From the NCBI RefSeq assembly GCF_030161375.1, contig NZ_BSSQ01000014.1, forward strand, positions 343,095-407,094: a DNA stretch of 64,000 nt, given 5' to 3'. The translations under genes were made by a program, and so were the position numbers. Below are positions 53,645 through 63,006 of this stretch, piece after piece (position 1 is the first letter of the stretch; each line of letters opens with the position of its first letter). The notes below the pieces were generated by a model. That model was not told the DNA's origin, did not search any database, and saw nothing but the letters and a program-made list of their open reading frames with translations. This DNA is from Paenibacillus glycanilyticus. GTDB taxonomy: Bacteria; Bacillota; Bacilli; Paenibacillales; Paenibacillaceae.

Positions 53645-53932
53645 TTAGCTTTCGAAGTCAACGGCGATAACGGATTCGCGAACTTCGTTAATATGCTCGA
53701 TGACCTTTTTATGTACAGGATGAACCTGATACGCTTCTAACGCTTCAAGCGAATCAAACCTAGTGATTAGAGCGATGTCATAAGAACGCGCCGAATGGAT
53801 AACATCAAGGCCAACCTCGATCGCTTTCAGCTCATCGATCTTGCCTTCCATGTCCCGCAATACTTGAGCCGTGCGCTCCACGCTTTCCTTGCTGCCGTCC
53901 TTCAACTTGAACAATACGATATGAGTAACCAT
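53645..53932 (-). CDS. Dabb-family stress-responsive alpha/beta barrel protein
   Basis: 95 residues. MVTHIVLFKLKDGS at the start, GLDVIHSARSYDIALITRF in the middle and YQVHPVHKKVIEHI near the end are the Dabb (PF07876) pattern, a dimeric ferredoxin-like barrel. ATG at 53932 with GGGAG ten bases upstream. Activity unknown. Confidence 0.92.
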   Translation of the reverse strand: MVTHIVLFKLKDGSKESVERTAQVLRDMEGKIDELKAIEVGLDVIHSARSYDIALITRFDSLEALEAYQVHPVHKKVIEHINEVRESVIAVDFES

Positions 53933-54040
53933 AATTGTGTTGCTCCCTTCAACTAGTCGTATGACAAATATCCTTTTGTCACATAATAACCCAAGCAGTC
54001 GCATTACGGCAACATTAGCCTGAGAAAGGAACGGTGCGTT

Positions 54041-54298
54041 ATGCGCTTTCCCGTTATGTTCGTTGCTACCCTCATAGGGCTTGCACTATGTGTCTATAAT
54101 TCAACCGGTTACGACCCTCATAATTTTGTGTTTTTTATGTTCAGCATTCCGGCATGGATCATGGACCTGTTTGTCGACATCCATGATGTAAACGTTCTGC
54201 TCATGTATGTGTTGACGGTTGCTTCCTGGGCGCTGCTTGGCTATATCGCCGACGTTCTGATCGAGCGGGGCAGAAGAAGCAACCGGCGCGAAGCTTAA
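54041..54298 (+). CDS. Small membrane protein of unknown function
   Basis: 85 residues with three hydrophobic segments (about 4-19, 29-45, 51-72) and a basic C-terminus (RGRRSNRREA). AAAGGA ten bases before the ATG. Not recognised; single gene ended by a clear terminator. Confidence 0.78.
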   Translation: MRFPVMFVATLIGLALCVYNSTGYDPHNFVFFMFSIPAWIMDLFVDIHDVNVLLMYVLTVASWALLGYIADVLIERGRRSNRREA

Positions 54299-54308
54299 TA
54301 CAAATCGA

Positions 54309-54332
54309 AAGAGGAGCCGCGAGGCTCCTCTT
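54309..54332. terminator. Bidirectional terminator
   Basis: AAGAGGAGCC-GCGA-GGCTCCTCTT between converging genes. Confidence 0.9.
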
Positions 54333-54341
54333 CTACATTTA

Positions 54342-54731
54342 TTATGCTGCGTCTACGATAAGTTTTGTCTTCATCGTGGCATGACCGGTACCGCAAGGTA
54401 CGGAGCAATGCATCTCGTATTCACCCGGTTTGTCGAATTCGAGGTTTGTTTCAAGATTGTCGCCTTCCAGATCCACGTTCAGTGCTTCAATCTTCAAGCC
54501 GTGGATACCGCTCTTATTTTGCAGCTTCAGGATTACTTTGTCGCCAACCTTCACGTGGTACTCTGCTTCGCCGTAAGTAAAGTCGCTGTTCGCTTCAACC
54601 TTAACAAGTACGGTACCTTCAGGAAGTGAAGCGGATTCATCAACCGGCTTGGCAGGAAGACCGAATGTCAGCAGGTAAACTCCGAGAAGAGAGGCCGCTG
54701 ATAATAGTACGAACATGATCCATTTGTGCAT
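54342..54731 (-). CDS. Stand-alone cupredoxin with CuA-type motif
   Basis: 129 residues: membrane anchor (about 4-24, WIMFVLLSAASLLGVYLLTF), then a cupredoxin domain. The segment HCSVPCGTGHATM carries the CxxxCxxxHxxM set and HGLKIE gives the upstream histidine, i.e. all ligands of the binuclear CuA site of cytochrome oxidase subunit II. No oxidase subunit I or III genes are near. It may be a short subunit of a ba3/b(o/a)3-type oxidase coded elsewhere, or a separate electron carrier or copper-handling protein on the outer membrane face. Confidence 0.9.
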   Translation of the reverse strand: MHKWIMFVLLSAASLLGVYLLTFGLPAKPVDESASLPEGTVLVKVEANSDFTYGEAEYHVKVGDKVILKLQNKSGIHGLKIEALNVDLEGDNLETNLEFDKPGEYEMHCSVPCGTGHATMKTKLIVDAA

Positions 54732-54875
54732 TGCTACGTGCTCCCCTTTGCGATTCTTATTGTCGTAGTGTTTAATTCTTATATTACATAAGATCGTCCG
54801 AAGTTCTCAACCTTAAACTGCAGAATAAGGAAAAGTTTTTTCCCGAATATGACAAAATAATGAACTTTCTGTGAC

Positions 54876-55271
54876 TTAACTTTTAAAGTATTGCTTAATG
54901 GCCTGCTCGGATTCCGCCTTTAAATAACTCCATGGCAGATAACAACGCTCCTGGCTGCCGCGGCAAATATAGATTGTCTCCAGTCCGTCCTTCAGCCTGC
55001 GTTCTTCCACGAGCTTAATGCCCGCTCTTCTGAACTGCAGACGCAAAGCGGCTTGCTCCAGCAATACCCGGTCTTGTATGCCGCGGAGCAGCGATTCATA
55101 CAACCTCGGCAGCTTGACGGTGCCCGTCCCCATTACCCTTATATCATGATCCAATACGAGCATCACAATTCCAAGCAGGATATAGCGCTGCACAAGCACT
55201 GCATCCTCATCCGTCAAATAGGCCGGAGCTTCTTGCTCCCGTACCTGTTCTACAGCATACTGGACAGCCAT
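54876..55271 (-). CDS. Hypothetical protein, unknown function
   Basis: 131 residues, soluble, mostly helical, with a hydrophobic stretch YILLGIVMLVLDHDIRVM that is too mixed for a membrane anchor. GGAGG nine bases before the ATG at 55271. Ends in SYLKAESEQAIKQYFKS. Nothing recognised; next gene upstream is a holin-like gene. Confidence 0.78.
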   Translation of the reverse strand: MAVQYAVEQVREQEAPAYLTDEDAVLVQRYILLGIVMLVLDHDIRVMGTGTVKLPRLYESLLRGIQDRVLLEQAALRLQFRRAGIKLVEERRLKDGLETIYICRGSQERCYLPWSYLKAESEQAIKQYFKS

Positions 55272-55346
55272 TTGATATCGCCTCCCATAAATCGAACACT
55301 TGTTCTCATTATAGCGAACACCGCTTGTACAGCGCAACCCTATTTG

Positions 55347-55742
55347 TTACTTCTCTTTATCCTTCAGCACTTCTATGATTTTGCGAATCCGGTCAGGCAG
55401 CGGAAGACCAATCCGGCCATAATTCTCTATAATAGAAATCATTTCATTCGCAATATAGAAATAAATCGCTGCCCCCATTGTTACATTACCCAATTCAAGC
55501 AAAATATCAACACGATGTGCCAATAGAATGACGAGTAACATCATTCCCTTACGTGCCAGCCCCCATGCTCCGAAAAAGCTGTTCAAACCTTTCCCTTCTT
55601 TAATAGATGCGGTTATGCCAGATACATAATCAATCCCCATTGCAACTACTAATAGTGTTAATGATTCCATCCATCCGCCGAATGCAAAAGTAATCACAGA
55701 GCCGATAATTCCGCTAACCGAGCAAACAGTGACTAACTGCAA
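55347..55742 (-). CDS. Phage-holin-like small membrane protein (toxin secretion/holin family)
   Basis: 131 residues with three or four membrane helices. GIDYVSGITASIKEGKGLNS and AWGLARKGMMLLVILLAHRVD follow the Cph1/TcdE-type holin pattern (TIGR01593). The start is TTG with AGGGGTGG six bases upstream. No endolysin or phage structural genes are nearby, so it is a chromosomal, isolated copy; such genes in clostridia and paenibacilli may export proteins or alter the membrane. Between 55743 and 55834 there is no gene. Confidence 0.88.
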   Translation of the reverse strand: MQLVTVCSVSGIIGSVITFAFGGWMESLTLLVVAMGIDYVSGITASIKEGKGLNSFFGAWGLARKGMMLLVILLAHRVDILLELGNVTMGAAIYFYIANEMISIIENYGRIGLPLPDRIRKIIEVLKDKEK

Positions 55743-55834
55743 CTCTCGCCACCCCTTTCTGCAAATAATCTATCTATCATATGCAGAAAAGATAAGAGGT
55801 GCCTGTTCATATGCTATACATTCTATCAAACGGG

Positions 55835-57424
55835 CTAATTGGCATTGTACCGGTCAAGCGCTGCCTTCTGAATCGCTATCGCCCGGTCAATATTAAGAGC
55901 TTTCAGCTGGGCCACGTAATCCTCGTAAGAATCAAGAGGATCGATGCCAAGAATAATCCGCAGCGACATTTCGTCTACCAGCGTCGTTACGTCCTGCATA
56001 ATGGCGGACAATTCCGCGCTTTCCCGCTCCGTCTTCTGGACCGGCGGCAGCAAATAGTGCTCCGCGTCGGTATCCGCCCAAATATCAACCGCGTCCTTCT
56101 GCTCCTGCAGCATATAATATTGCTCCATATAATCCACGTCCTGGACGAACGGTCCGAAATAACTCGCTCTGCTATACATGGCAATAGCTTGAGACGGAGC
56201 CAGCTTCTCGGGATTATTCAAGATCAAGTCCGTGTAGGTCGGTCTGCCGTTCTTCATCGTATAGCTGACGCCATCAATCCCGAAATTAAACAGCAGATGG
56301 CCTTCCTCGCCATAACCGTAATCGAGCATCCGAACCGCTTCGATGGCATGGCTGCTGTTTGCGGATATCGCAACGCCGCCGCTGCTCATATACGGATTCA
56401 CCCTCTGCCCGAACATCGGCCTGTCCCCTTCATGGAGCACCGGATACGGCGCAGCGACAAGCTCCCCTTGCGGATCCTTCTCCTTCAGCTGGGGCAGCCA
56501 TGTTCCGATTCCCGAGCCGGCATTCCAGATGCTGGCGCCGCTTCTCCCGGTGAGCATGCTGGAATCAATCGTTCTTGTATCTACGGTTGCGATGTTGCGG
56601 TCGATCAGGCCTTCGGCGTACCAGTCTCGGAACAAGGCCAGAAACTGTTTGTAACCAGGCTCAATCGGACCAAATTTAACTTCTCCGTCTTTCAGATAAA
56701 AGCCTTTCTTTACGCCAAACGCTCCTACAAAAGCGCCATTCTCAATCCCAAACAGCGGGCTTGGCGTACTGAGAAAAGTAAGCGGCGCTTCAATGCCCTT
56801 CTTCTCCTTGAATGCCTTCAGCACGGTATGCCAATCATTGATCGTCTTAGGTACGGGCAATCCCAGCTCGTCAAGCCAATCCTTGCGGATGATAGGACCT
56901 TGATACGTCCGAAGGCGCGAATCGCCTTGAATAAACGGAAATACGTAATAACTGCCACCAGCCGTCTTGATCTGCTTGTCGATATCGGGATGCTCGCTCA
57001 AATACCGCTTTAAATTCGGGGCGTATTTATCAATAAGATCATTCAGCTTCAGAATGTATCCGTCATTGATCGCTTTCTCCGGACCGCCCGGGAATGCCGC
57101 CCATTCGTATTCGATCATATCCGGCAGCTCTCCCGATGCCAGCATGACGTTTAACGCCTGTTTGGCCTGATTGGCCGGAGGCTGAATAAACGTCAGTTGA
57201 ACGCCCGTGCGCTTCTGCCATTCCTGGAAAAAAGGGACATCCTGAAAGCGCGGCTTCACGCTTGCCGCATTGCCGTTCAGTTCGGCCCAATAGGTCAGCT
57301 TCCCGCTTGATCCTTGAGCGGATTGCTGCTCATGGTCCGGCTGGGAACGCGTGCAGCTTGTAAGTAAAGATAGGATACTAATGACAATCAGGAGGAATTT
57401 GGATATGCGGTTATTGATCATCAT
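55835..57424 (-). CDS. Sugar ABC transporter binding lipoprotein (LplA-like), second copy
   Basis: 529 residues. Lipoprotein signal ISKFLLIVISILSLLTSC, cysteine about 24. Domain pattern of family 1 solute-binding proteins with a C-terminal DUF3502-type region (VDEMSLRIILGIDPLDSYEDY). It is clearly paralogous to the protein at the right edge (shared AFKEKKG, APLTF, GAFGV, DRAIAIQKAALDRYN). It begins 14 bases after the AraC-type regulator gene and is probably co-transcribed with it. No permease genes follow it, so it may share the permeases encoded at 61-63 kb, or act as part of the sensing arrangement. Confidence 0.93.
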   Translation of the reverse strand: MMINNRISKFLLIVISILSLLTSCTRSQPDHEQQSAQGSSGKLTYWAELNGNAASVKPRFQDVPFFQEWQKRTGVQLTFIQPPANQAKQALNVMLASGELPDMIEYEWAAFPGGPEKAINDGYILKLNDLIDKYAPNLKRYLSEHPDIDKQIKTAGGSYYVFPFIQGDSRLRTYQGPIIRKDWLDELGLPVPKTINDWHTVLKAFKEKKGIEAPLTFLSTPSPLFGIENGAFVGAFGVKKGFYLKDGEVKFGPIEPGYKQFLALFRDWYAEGLIDRNIATVDTRTIDSSMLTGRSGASIWNAGSGIGTWLPQLKEKDPQGELVAAPYPVLHEGDRPMFGQRVNPYMSSGGVAISANSSHAIEAVRMLDYGYGEEGHLLFNFGIDGVSYTMKNGRPTYTDLILNNPEKLAPSQAIAMYSRASYFGPFVQDVDYMEQYYMLQEQKDAVDIWADTDAEHYLLPPVQKTERESAELSAIMQDVTTLVDEMSLRIILGIDPLDSYEDYVAQLKALNIDRAIAIQKAALDRYNAN

Positions 57425-57438
57425 GATGGATTGTCCCC

Positions 57439-59802
57439 CTAATTCATTTCCTTGTATTTGCCCGGCGTAATTCCCTCGTATTTCTTGAATACACGGATAA
57501 AGGTTGCCGCATCGTTATAACCAACCGTCCTTGATACTTCGCTTACGGATTCTTGATGCTGGGTCATGCGGTGCTTGGCCTTCTGGATCCTGTATTTATG
57601 CAAATAATCCAGCAGTCCTTCTCCTGTCTGGGTCTTGAACAGCTTGGACAAATAACTGCCCTTCAGGTCAAAATGCTCGCCAATCGTGTTGACGTTCATG
57701 TTCGAATCGCTGTAATTCTCCTCAATATAAGCGGCTACGCGCGCGGATAAATCGCGAATCGAATCCGCGCGCTCTTGCGTCACGTTGGATTCCAGCCTAA
57801 CCGTTGCGAAAGCGCATACATCGTGCAACAAAGCATGAAGCTCCTGCTGCATTTCCTGGACGGTATCGCAAGCCAAGATGCTGTTCATCCAATTCGGATT
57901 ATCGTTCAGAACGCTGCCTTTGCCATCCCCTAATTCATTCATCGCCTTGACCATCGTCCCAACGAGATTAAACATGAAACATTTGGCCAGCGTAACGTTC
58001 ATCATCGGCTGCCGGAAATTGCGATCCGTAATGTCGTTCATAAAGGAAGAAGCTTGTTCAAAATCGCCGATCTTAATCAGGTTGATCAACTGCTGCTCGG
58101 CCTGCAGCGGATAATAGTAGCCGAACTGCACTTCATCTGCCCGATTCGAGAGAATATCTTCATACGCAATGATGCCTTTTTTGCCGAGCACCATCTTGTA
58201 CTCCATCGCGTCTACCGCTTCGCTGTAGGCGGCCGCAATGCCAGCGAGCGTGTTATGCCTGCCGCTGATCGCTACGGTTAAATCCATGTCGTAGCGTTTC
58301 AGGAACCGCTGCGCTTCCGTTGCGATCTCGAACAAATCTTGCTTGTATAACGTATCGCCCTCAGCGGCGTCGTTTAAGTTCACAAGACATACCATCATAT
58401 CGTCCACCTCGGCCACATAGCCCGCATGATGATAACGGCCGGCCAGTTCCTCCACGACATTGCTAATAATAAATTGAAGAAATTTTCTACGTTCATTCTC
58501 ATCGATGCCCGGCAGCTTCTCGTAAAGGCTTTCATCATTCTCGACAACAAATAAAATAACCGCGTATTGATCCGAAATCTGCTCCATGCGATACGTTTTG
58601 AAGGCTTCTTCGTAAGGGATCGGCGAATCCATCCGTCCTTTCAGCAGCCTGCTAAGCATATTCGACCGCAACACCGTTTGATGCATTTGGAGCTGCATGG
58701 CGATCTTGTCCTTTTCGCTACGCGTCCGGCTGACAGCCCGCTGAATGAAATTCAGCTCATTCCATTCCGCAAACTCTTCTTCATTATTTTTGTCCGAGAG
58801 CGATTGTACCAGCTGTTGGATAGGGGAATAATTGCGCCGCATAAAAAACCACGTTAAGACGCCCGCTCCCATTAAGCTGATCAAGATGCTCACCAGCGTC
58901 AGCTTCCGTACATATTCGGCCTTCTGCCAATAAATGCTGCTTGGAATGACAAGCGCGTACTTGAGGTCCGATACGAAGGACTGCAAATAAAAAATTTCCG
59001 AGTCTCCCGACTTCATCGATGCCGGCATTTGCTCCCCGCCGCTGCGCACCTTCTCCAGAACGGCTTCTTCCCCTTGTTTTTTCGGCAAATTCGACAAGAG
59101 CACCTCATTATTGCGGTTTAGAATAAGCACATATCCGCCGCTGAACCCCGATATGCTCTTGATGGCATCCTGAAACCGGGCCAAATCCGTCATGACAACA
59201 ACCGTGCCGGCTTGCCTGCCGTTCAAATCCTTGGGCAAATGAGTAATGTAAGCGATGGAAGTCTGCGAATCTCCCGCATCCGTTAACGGAAGCAGCGTAA
59301 ATTGGTTATGCTCCGAGTTCTCTACCTTGGCCAGCCAATCGTCGTAGCTGAGTTGACCGGTATCATGGAGCGTCGCAAACGCCGTCTTCATGTCTCTTAC
59401 GTTGCCGGAACGCAATACCGCATGCTCCCGCTCCCAGGTCACGTAAAATTCATCGATAGAAGCATACGAAGTCTGATAGGTTTGAAATTCCTTCACGAGC
59501 TGATAAGCATCGAATTGCGCATCCGCTTCCGATCGGCTCGAATACATCAAGGTTTGCAGCCTTGCGTTCCAGGTCAATTCCATTGTCAAACGCTTCATTT
59601 CATCCACCTGGTTGTCAATGGTATAACCGACCTGCTTAAGCAAGGCATCGTTAGCGCGGTGAATCTCGCTCCTCAGCGCCGCGCTTGATTGCGAATATAC
59701 AATTAAACTGATTAGAATCGGAACAAATAATACCGCGCAATAGGACATAAGCCAGGTTACAATAATGCTTTTCCGTTTCTGCCATATGGATCGAATATTC
59801 AA
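57439..59802 (-). CDS. AraC-family transcriptional regulator with membrane sensor domain
   Basis: 787 residues. Two membrane helices (about 14-36 and 295-318) enclose an external Cache-like sensor domain; the cytoplasmic part has a regulator core (about 390-640) and a C-terminal AraC HTH (about 690-787: HFDLKGSYLSKLFKTQTGE, SEVSRTVGYNDAATFIRVF, KKYEGITPGKYKEMN). This type in Paenibacillus and Bacillus (YtdP/YesS-like) senses sugars outside and activates neighbouring transport operons. TTG start with GGAG seven bases upstream. It likely controls the GH88/permease operon upstream and its own binding protein. Confidence 0.93.
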   Translation of the reverse strand: MNIRSIWQKRKSIIVTWLMSYCAVLFVPILISLIVYSQSSAALRSEIHRANDALLKQVGYTIDNQVDEMKRLTMELTWNARLQTLMYSSRSEADAQFDAYQLVKEFQTYQTSYASIDEFYVTWEREHAVLRSGNVRDMKTAFATLHDTGQLSYDDWLAKVENSEHNQFTLLPLTDAGDSQTSIAYITHLPKDLNGRQAGTVVVMTDLARFQDAIKSISGFSGGYVLILNRNNEVLLSNLPKKQGEEAVLEKVRSGGEQMPASMKSGDSEIFYLQSFVSDLKYALVIPSSIYWQKAEYVRKLTLVSILISLMGAGVLTWFFMRRNYSPIQQLVQSLSDKNNEEEFAEWNELNFIQRAVSRTRSEKDKIAMQLQMHQTVLRSNMLSRLLKGRMDSPIPYEEAFKTYRMEQISDQYAVILFVVENDESLYEKLPGIDENERRKFLQFIISNVVEELAGRYHHAGYVAEVDDMMVCLVNLNDAAEGDTLYKQDLFEIATEAQRFLKRYDMDLTVAISGRHNTLAGIAAAYSEAVDAMEYKMVLGKKGIIAYEDILSNRADEVQFGYYYPLQAEQQLINLIKIGDFEQASSFMNDITDRNFRQPMMNVTLAKCFMFNLVGTMVKAMNELGDGKGSVLNDNPNWMNSILACDTVQEMQQELHALLHDVCAFATVRLESNVTQERADSIRDLSARVAAYIEENYSDSNMNVNTIGEHFDLKGSYLSKLFKTQTGEGLLDYLHKYRIQKAKHRMTQHQESVSEVSRTVGYNDAATFIRVFKKYEGITPGKYKEMN

Positions 59803-59928
59803 CCGGGATCTCCTCGCCTATACGTAAAGTGTAGAACCCTATTATACGCATAATAGAGACTTCGGAGGAAGTTGCAATATGTGCAAAACGATTGACGATT
59901 ACGCAACTTGAGGCCGGAAACAGCACAA

Positions 59929-59960
59929 ATAGCCCGGATAGAATGATCTACTCGGGCTAT
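59929..59960 (-). terminator. Terminator of the GH88 operon
   Basis: ATAGCCCG pairs with CGGGCTAT (plus some flanking pairs), then ATTTGTG on the minus strand. The region 59803-59928 holds no gene and must carry the regulator's promoter. Confidence 0.75.
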
Positions 59961-59983
59961 CTATTAGCCAATTTTTAAGAATA

Positions 59984-61123
59984 CTAGAACATGCGCTGCT
60001 TCCAGCCGTTCAGCTTCGCAATCGCTTCAACGAAGAAATAATCGCCGTAAATGAGCGACACGTCCACGTTCTGGCCGGCCGGCTTATGACCGGTTCCATG
60101 CTTCAGAATCGCTTCATGCGACGGTTCGTTCCATGTGCCGTAATTCGCGTGAAGCGAACTAAGAATCCGCTCCGCCGCTTCGCGGTAGACGCGGCCTTCT
60201 TTCTCGGTCAGCAGAGCAGCCAATTCGATCAGGCCCGAAGCGGCGATGGCTCCGGCCGACGTATCGCGCGGTTCTTCCTCCATCTGTTCCGACGCTCGGA
60301 AATCCCAATGCGGAACGTGATCAGCCGGCAAATTCGCGATAAAATAATGCGCAACGCGTTGTGCCGCGCGCAAATATTCGATATTGCCGGTGTAGCGGTA
60401 AGTATTCGCCAAGCCGTATAGCGCCCAGGAAGCGCCGCGGCTCCAGCCGGAATTCGGCGCTGCTCCTTGCCCTCCGCGAACCTGGTCAAATTCTCCCGTC
60501 TCCGGATCAAAGCAGACGATATGGTTCACGGAACCGTCCTCGCGAATGAACTGCTTTAGGACCGTATCCGCATGCGCGCTTGCGATCTGGGCAAACCGCG
60601 GGTCGCCGCTTTCAACCGATGCCCAATAGAGGAGCGACAAATTCATGCAAGTATCAATAATGGACCAGCCATGCATGTCGCCGTTCCAGGCGCGAATGAA
60701 CCGTCCGTTCAGGTTAAAGCGGCCCGCCATGAAATTCGCCGCGAACAAACCGCGCCGACGCGCGTCTTGATCGCCGGTGATCCGGTATTTCGCAACCGCG
60801 GTAGGCAGGAAATGAAACCCTACATCATGGTCGAAGGAGTTCGGCTGAAGCATCTGTGCTTCCAGTCTCTCATCCCACTCCCAAGCGGAAGCCTTATATT
60901 TCTCCTCCCCGGTTACTTCCTTCATCAGCCACAATATACCCGGCCAGAAGCCCGACGTCCACCAGTCGATTTTCGGATCATCATAGATCCCGTCCGCTTT
61001 GGCTACATGCGGAGATTTATCCCCGATCTGGACCATCATGCGGTCCACTTTCTCCTCCAGCTGCTTCCAAATACGCGTAACATCGAGTTTATGTTTCGCT
61101 TGTTGCTCCCCGCTTGCTTGCAT
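59984..61123 (-). CDS. Unsaturated uronyl hydrolase, glycoside hydrolase family 88
   Basis: 379-residue cytoplasmic enzyme (no signal peptide) that removes the 4,5-unsaturated uronic acid from oligosaccharides produced by polysaccharide lyases. The two key aspartates of the family map to D100 in FDHDVGFHF and D157 in SIIDTCMNLSLL; WTSGFWPGILW and NSGWSRGASWALYG are characteristic (alpha/alpha)6-barrel segments. GGAGG eight bases before the ATG. Position after two sugar permeases implies the product is an imported oligosaccharide (from pectin, glycosaminoglycan, xanthan or similar); which one is not settled. Confidence 0.95.
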   Translation of the reverse strand: MQASGEQQAKHKLDVTRIWKQLEEKVDRMMVQIGDKSPHVAKADGIYDDPKIDWWTSGFWPGILWLMKEVTGEEKYKASAWEWDERLEAQMLQPNSFDHDVGFHFLPTAVAKYRITGDQDARRRGLFAANFMAGRFNLNGRFIRAWNGDMHGWSIIDTCMNLSLLYWASVESGDPRFAQIASAHADTVLKQFIREDGSVNHIVCFDPETGEFDQVRGGQGAAPNSGWSRGASWALYGLANTYRYTGNIEYLRAAQRVAHYFIANLPADHVPHWDFRASEQMEEEPRDTSAGAIAASGLIELAALLTEKEGRVYREAAERILSSLHANYGTWNEPSHEAILKHGTGHKPAGQNVDVSLIYGDYFFVEAIAKLNGWKQRMF

Positions 61124-61142
61124 TGGATCTGCCTCCTCGATT

Positions 61143-62024
61143 TTAACCTTTCACCGAACCTACCATAACGCCTTTAACGAAAAAGCGCTGCACAAACGGA
61201 TATACGCAAAGTATGGGAACCGTAGCCACCATAATGGTTGCATATTTAATCGTTTCGCCGATCTGGAACCGGTCTCCTGCCGAAGCGCCCGATGCCATGC
61301 TGTCGGTGGAATTCGCGATCAGAATCTCGCGCAGCACCAGCTGCAGCGGGAACAACTCGCGGCTTCGAATGAAGATGGACGCATAGAACCAGCCGTTCCA
61401 CTTGTCTACGGCATAATACAGAATCATAACCGCGATTACCGGCATCGACAGCGGAATAATAATCCGGAACAGGATGGTGAAATGGTTCGCCCCGTCGATT
61501 TTGGCTGATTCCTCAAGCGCATCCGGAATGCCCTTGAATGCGGTACGCATGATGATCAAATTAAACGTACCGATCGCAAATGGAATAATCGTTGCCCATA
61601 ACGTATTCAAGAGGCCTACGCCCTTGACGACCAGATAGAGCGGAATAAGACCGCCGCTGAAAAACATCGTTAACAGAATAAGGCCCATAAACAGGTTGTT
61701 CCAAAGCACGTCTTTGCGGGATAACACATAAGCGCCAAGGGCGGTCATGATCAAGTTAAGCACGGTTCCGCAGACGAGAATGAACAGCGTATTTTTATAA
61801 CCGGTCGTAATGCCCGGATTCTTGAACACGCTTGTATAAGCCTCAAAACTTAATCCTAGCGGATGCCATAAGATGCCTTTGTTGGCCACAAGCTGACCCG
61901 CGTCGCTGAAGGAAGCAAACAATACGTAGAGCAGCGGATATAACGTCGATACGATAAGGATGAGTAAGACGGCGTACACCACGACGTCGAACACTCTCTC
62001 GGAAAAAGTCGCTTTCATTTGCAT
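61143..62024 (-). CDS. Sugar ABC transporter permease (LplC/YtcP-like)
   Basis: 293 residues, six membrane helices, with the inner loop EESAKIDGANHFTILFRIIIP (EAA motif, split at its middle) that contacts the ATPase. The start is ATG at 62024 (GAGGTG upstream) rather than GTG at 62033. It pairs with the permease upstream (gap 10 bases). No ATP-binding subunit is coded here; in Paenibacillus these importers commonly share an MsmX-type ATPase from elsewhere. Confidence 0.94.
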   Translation of the reverse strand: MQMKATFSERVFDVVVYAVLLILIVSTLYPLLYVLFASFSDAGQLVANKGILWHPLGLSFEAYTSVFKNPGITTGYKNTLFILVCGTVLNLIMTALGAYVLSRKDVLWNNLFMGLILLTMFFSGGLIPLYLVVKGVGLLNTLWATIIPFAIGTFNLIIMRTAFKGIPDALEESAKIDGANHFTILFRIIIPLSMPVIAVMILYYAVDKWNGWFYASIFIRSRELFPLQLVLREILIANSTDSMASGASAGDRFQIGETIKYATIMVATVPILCVYPFVQRFFVKGVMVGSVKG

Positions 62025-62034
62025 AATTGTCACC

Positions 62035-62943
62035 TCACCATAAGCTGCTTTTATTTACTTTGCGGCTGATGTAATTGGCGGTAACGAGCAAGGCGAGGTT
62101 AACCACGGAGTTGAACAATCCGACCGCCGAGCTGTAGCTCCAGCCAAATTCCAATAAACCTTTGCGGTAGACAAACGACGAGATTACGTCGGCCGTGTTG
62201 TACGTTACCGGGTTGTATAACAAAATGATTTTTTCAAATCCAACATTCAGCATATTGCCCATCCGCAAGATGAACATGATCGTAATCGTCGGCAGGATGC
62301 CCGGGAGCGTAATGTAGAAAATCTGCTTCAGCCGTGTCGCCCCGTCGATTCTGGCCGCTTCATACTGTTCCTGGTCGATGCTCATTAAGGCCGCGATATA
62401 AATAATCGACTCCCAGCCGATTCGCTGCCAAATCTCCGAGAGGATATAAATCGGACGGAACAGCTCCGGCTTCTGCAACATCGCTTGGCCGTCATATCCA
62501 AATAGCATAAACAATCTATTAATAATGCCGTCAGCATTCGTAAAGTCGGTAATTATCCCGCAAATGACCACGAGGGAAATAAAATATGGCATATACGTAA
62601 TCGTCTGGGCTACCCGTTTGAATGTCTTGCTGCGAACTTCGTTAATGAGCAGCGCCAATATAATCGGTGCGGGAAACTCGAAGATTAACGAATACAAGCT
62701 GATGACAAGCGTATTCTTAAGGATCCTTGTAAAATAATAGCTGCTGAAGAAATCATGGAAATGCTTGAGTCCAACCCAATCGCTGCCCAAAATGCCTTTC
62801 ATCGGGGAATAATCTTTGAAGGCAATTAATGCCCCGTACATCGGAATATAGTGAAAAATAATATAATACGCGATGACCGGAAGAATCATCAGATATAACA
62901 GCTTATTTAATTTGAAATCGCGGATAACGCGGTTTTTCCCCAC
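62035..62943 (-). CDS. Sugar ABC transporter permease (LplB-like)
   Basis: 302 residues, six membrane helices; N-terminal LLYLMILPVIAYYIIFHYIPMYG and DYSPMKGILGSDWVGLKHF are the LplB pattern; EAA loop QYEAARIDGATRLKQIFYIT. GTG at 62943 has AAGGAG eight bases upstream; an in-frame GTG at 62952 touches that site. It forms the membrane channel with the next permease. Confidence 0.94.
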   Translation of the reverse strand: MGKNRVIRDFKLNKLLYLMILPVIAYYIIFHYIPMYGALIAFKDYSPMKGILGSDWVGLKHFHDFFSSYYFTRILKNTLVISLYSLIFEFPAPIILALLINEVRSKTFKRVAQTITYMPYFISLVVICGIITDFTNADGIINRLFMLFGYDGQAMLQKPELFRPIYILSEIWQRIGWESIIYIAALMSIDQEQYEAARIDGATRLKQIFYITLPGILPTITIMFILRMGNMLNVGFEKIILLYNPVTYNTADVISSFVYRKGLLEFGWSYSSAVGLFNSVVNLALLVTANYISRKVNKSSLW

Positions 62944-62964
62944 ATGCCTCACTCCTTCTTGAGG

Positions 62965-62996
62965 GAGAGGAAAAGGGCAGGAACCCTTCCCCTCTC
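62965..62996 (-). other. Intercistronic stem-loop between binding protein and permease genes
   Basis: GAGAGGGGAAGGG pairs with CCCTTTTCCTCTC (two G-U pairs) on the minus strand. Such hairpins after binding-protein genes usually stabilise the upstream message and lower permease expression. Confidence 0.75.
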
Positions 62997-63006
62997 TTGC
63001 TATCTA

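Noticed and set aside
55347-55742. Prophage remnant signalled by a holin gene
   Set aside because: No integrase, endolysin, capsid or tail gene and no attachment repeat is seen; isolated holin-like genes occur on Firmicute chromosomes.
55799-57013. Plus-strand open frame of 404 codons
   Set aside because: Antisense shadow of the binding lipoprotein gene, which has signal peptide, lipobox and family motifs.
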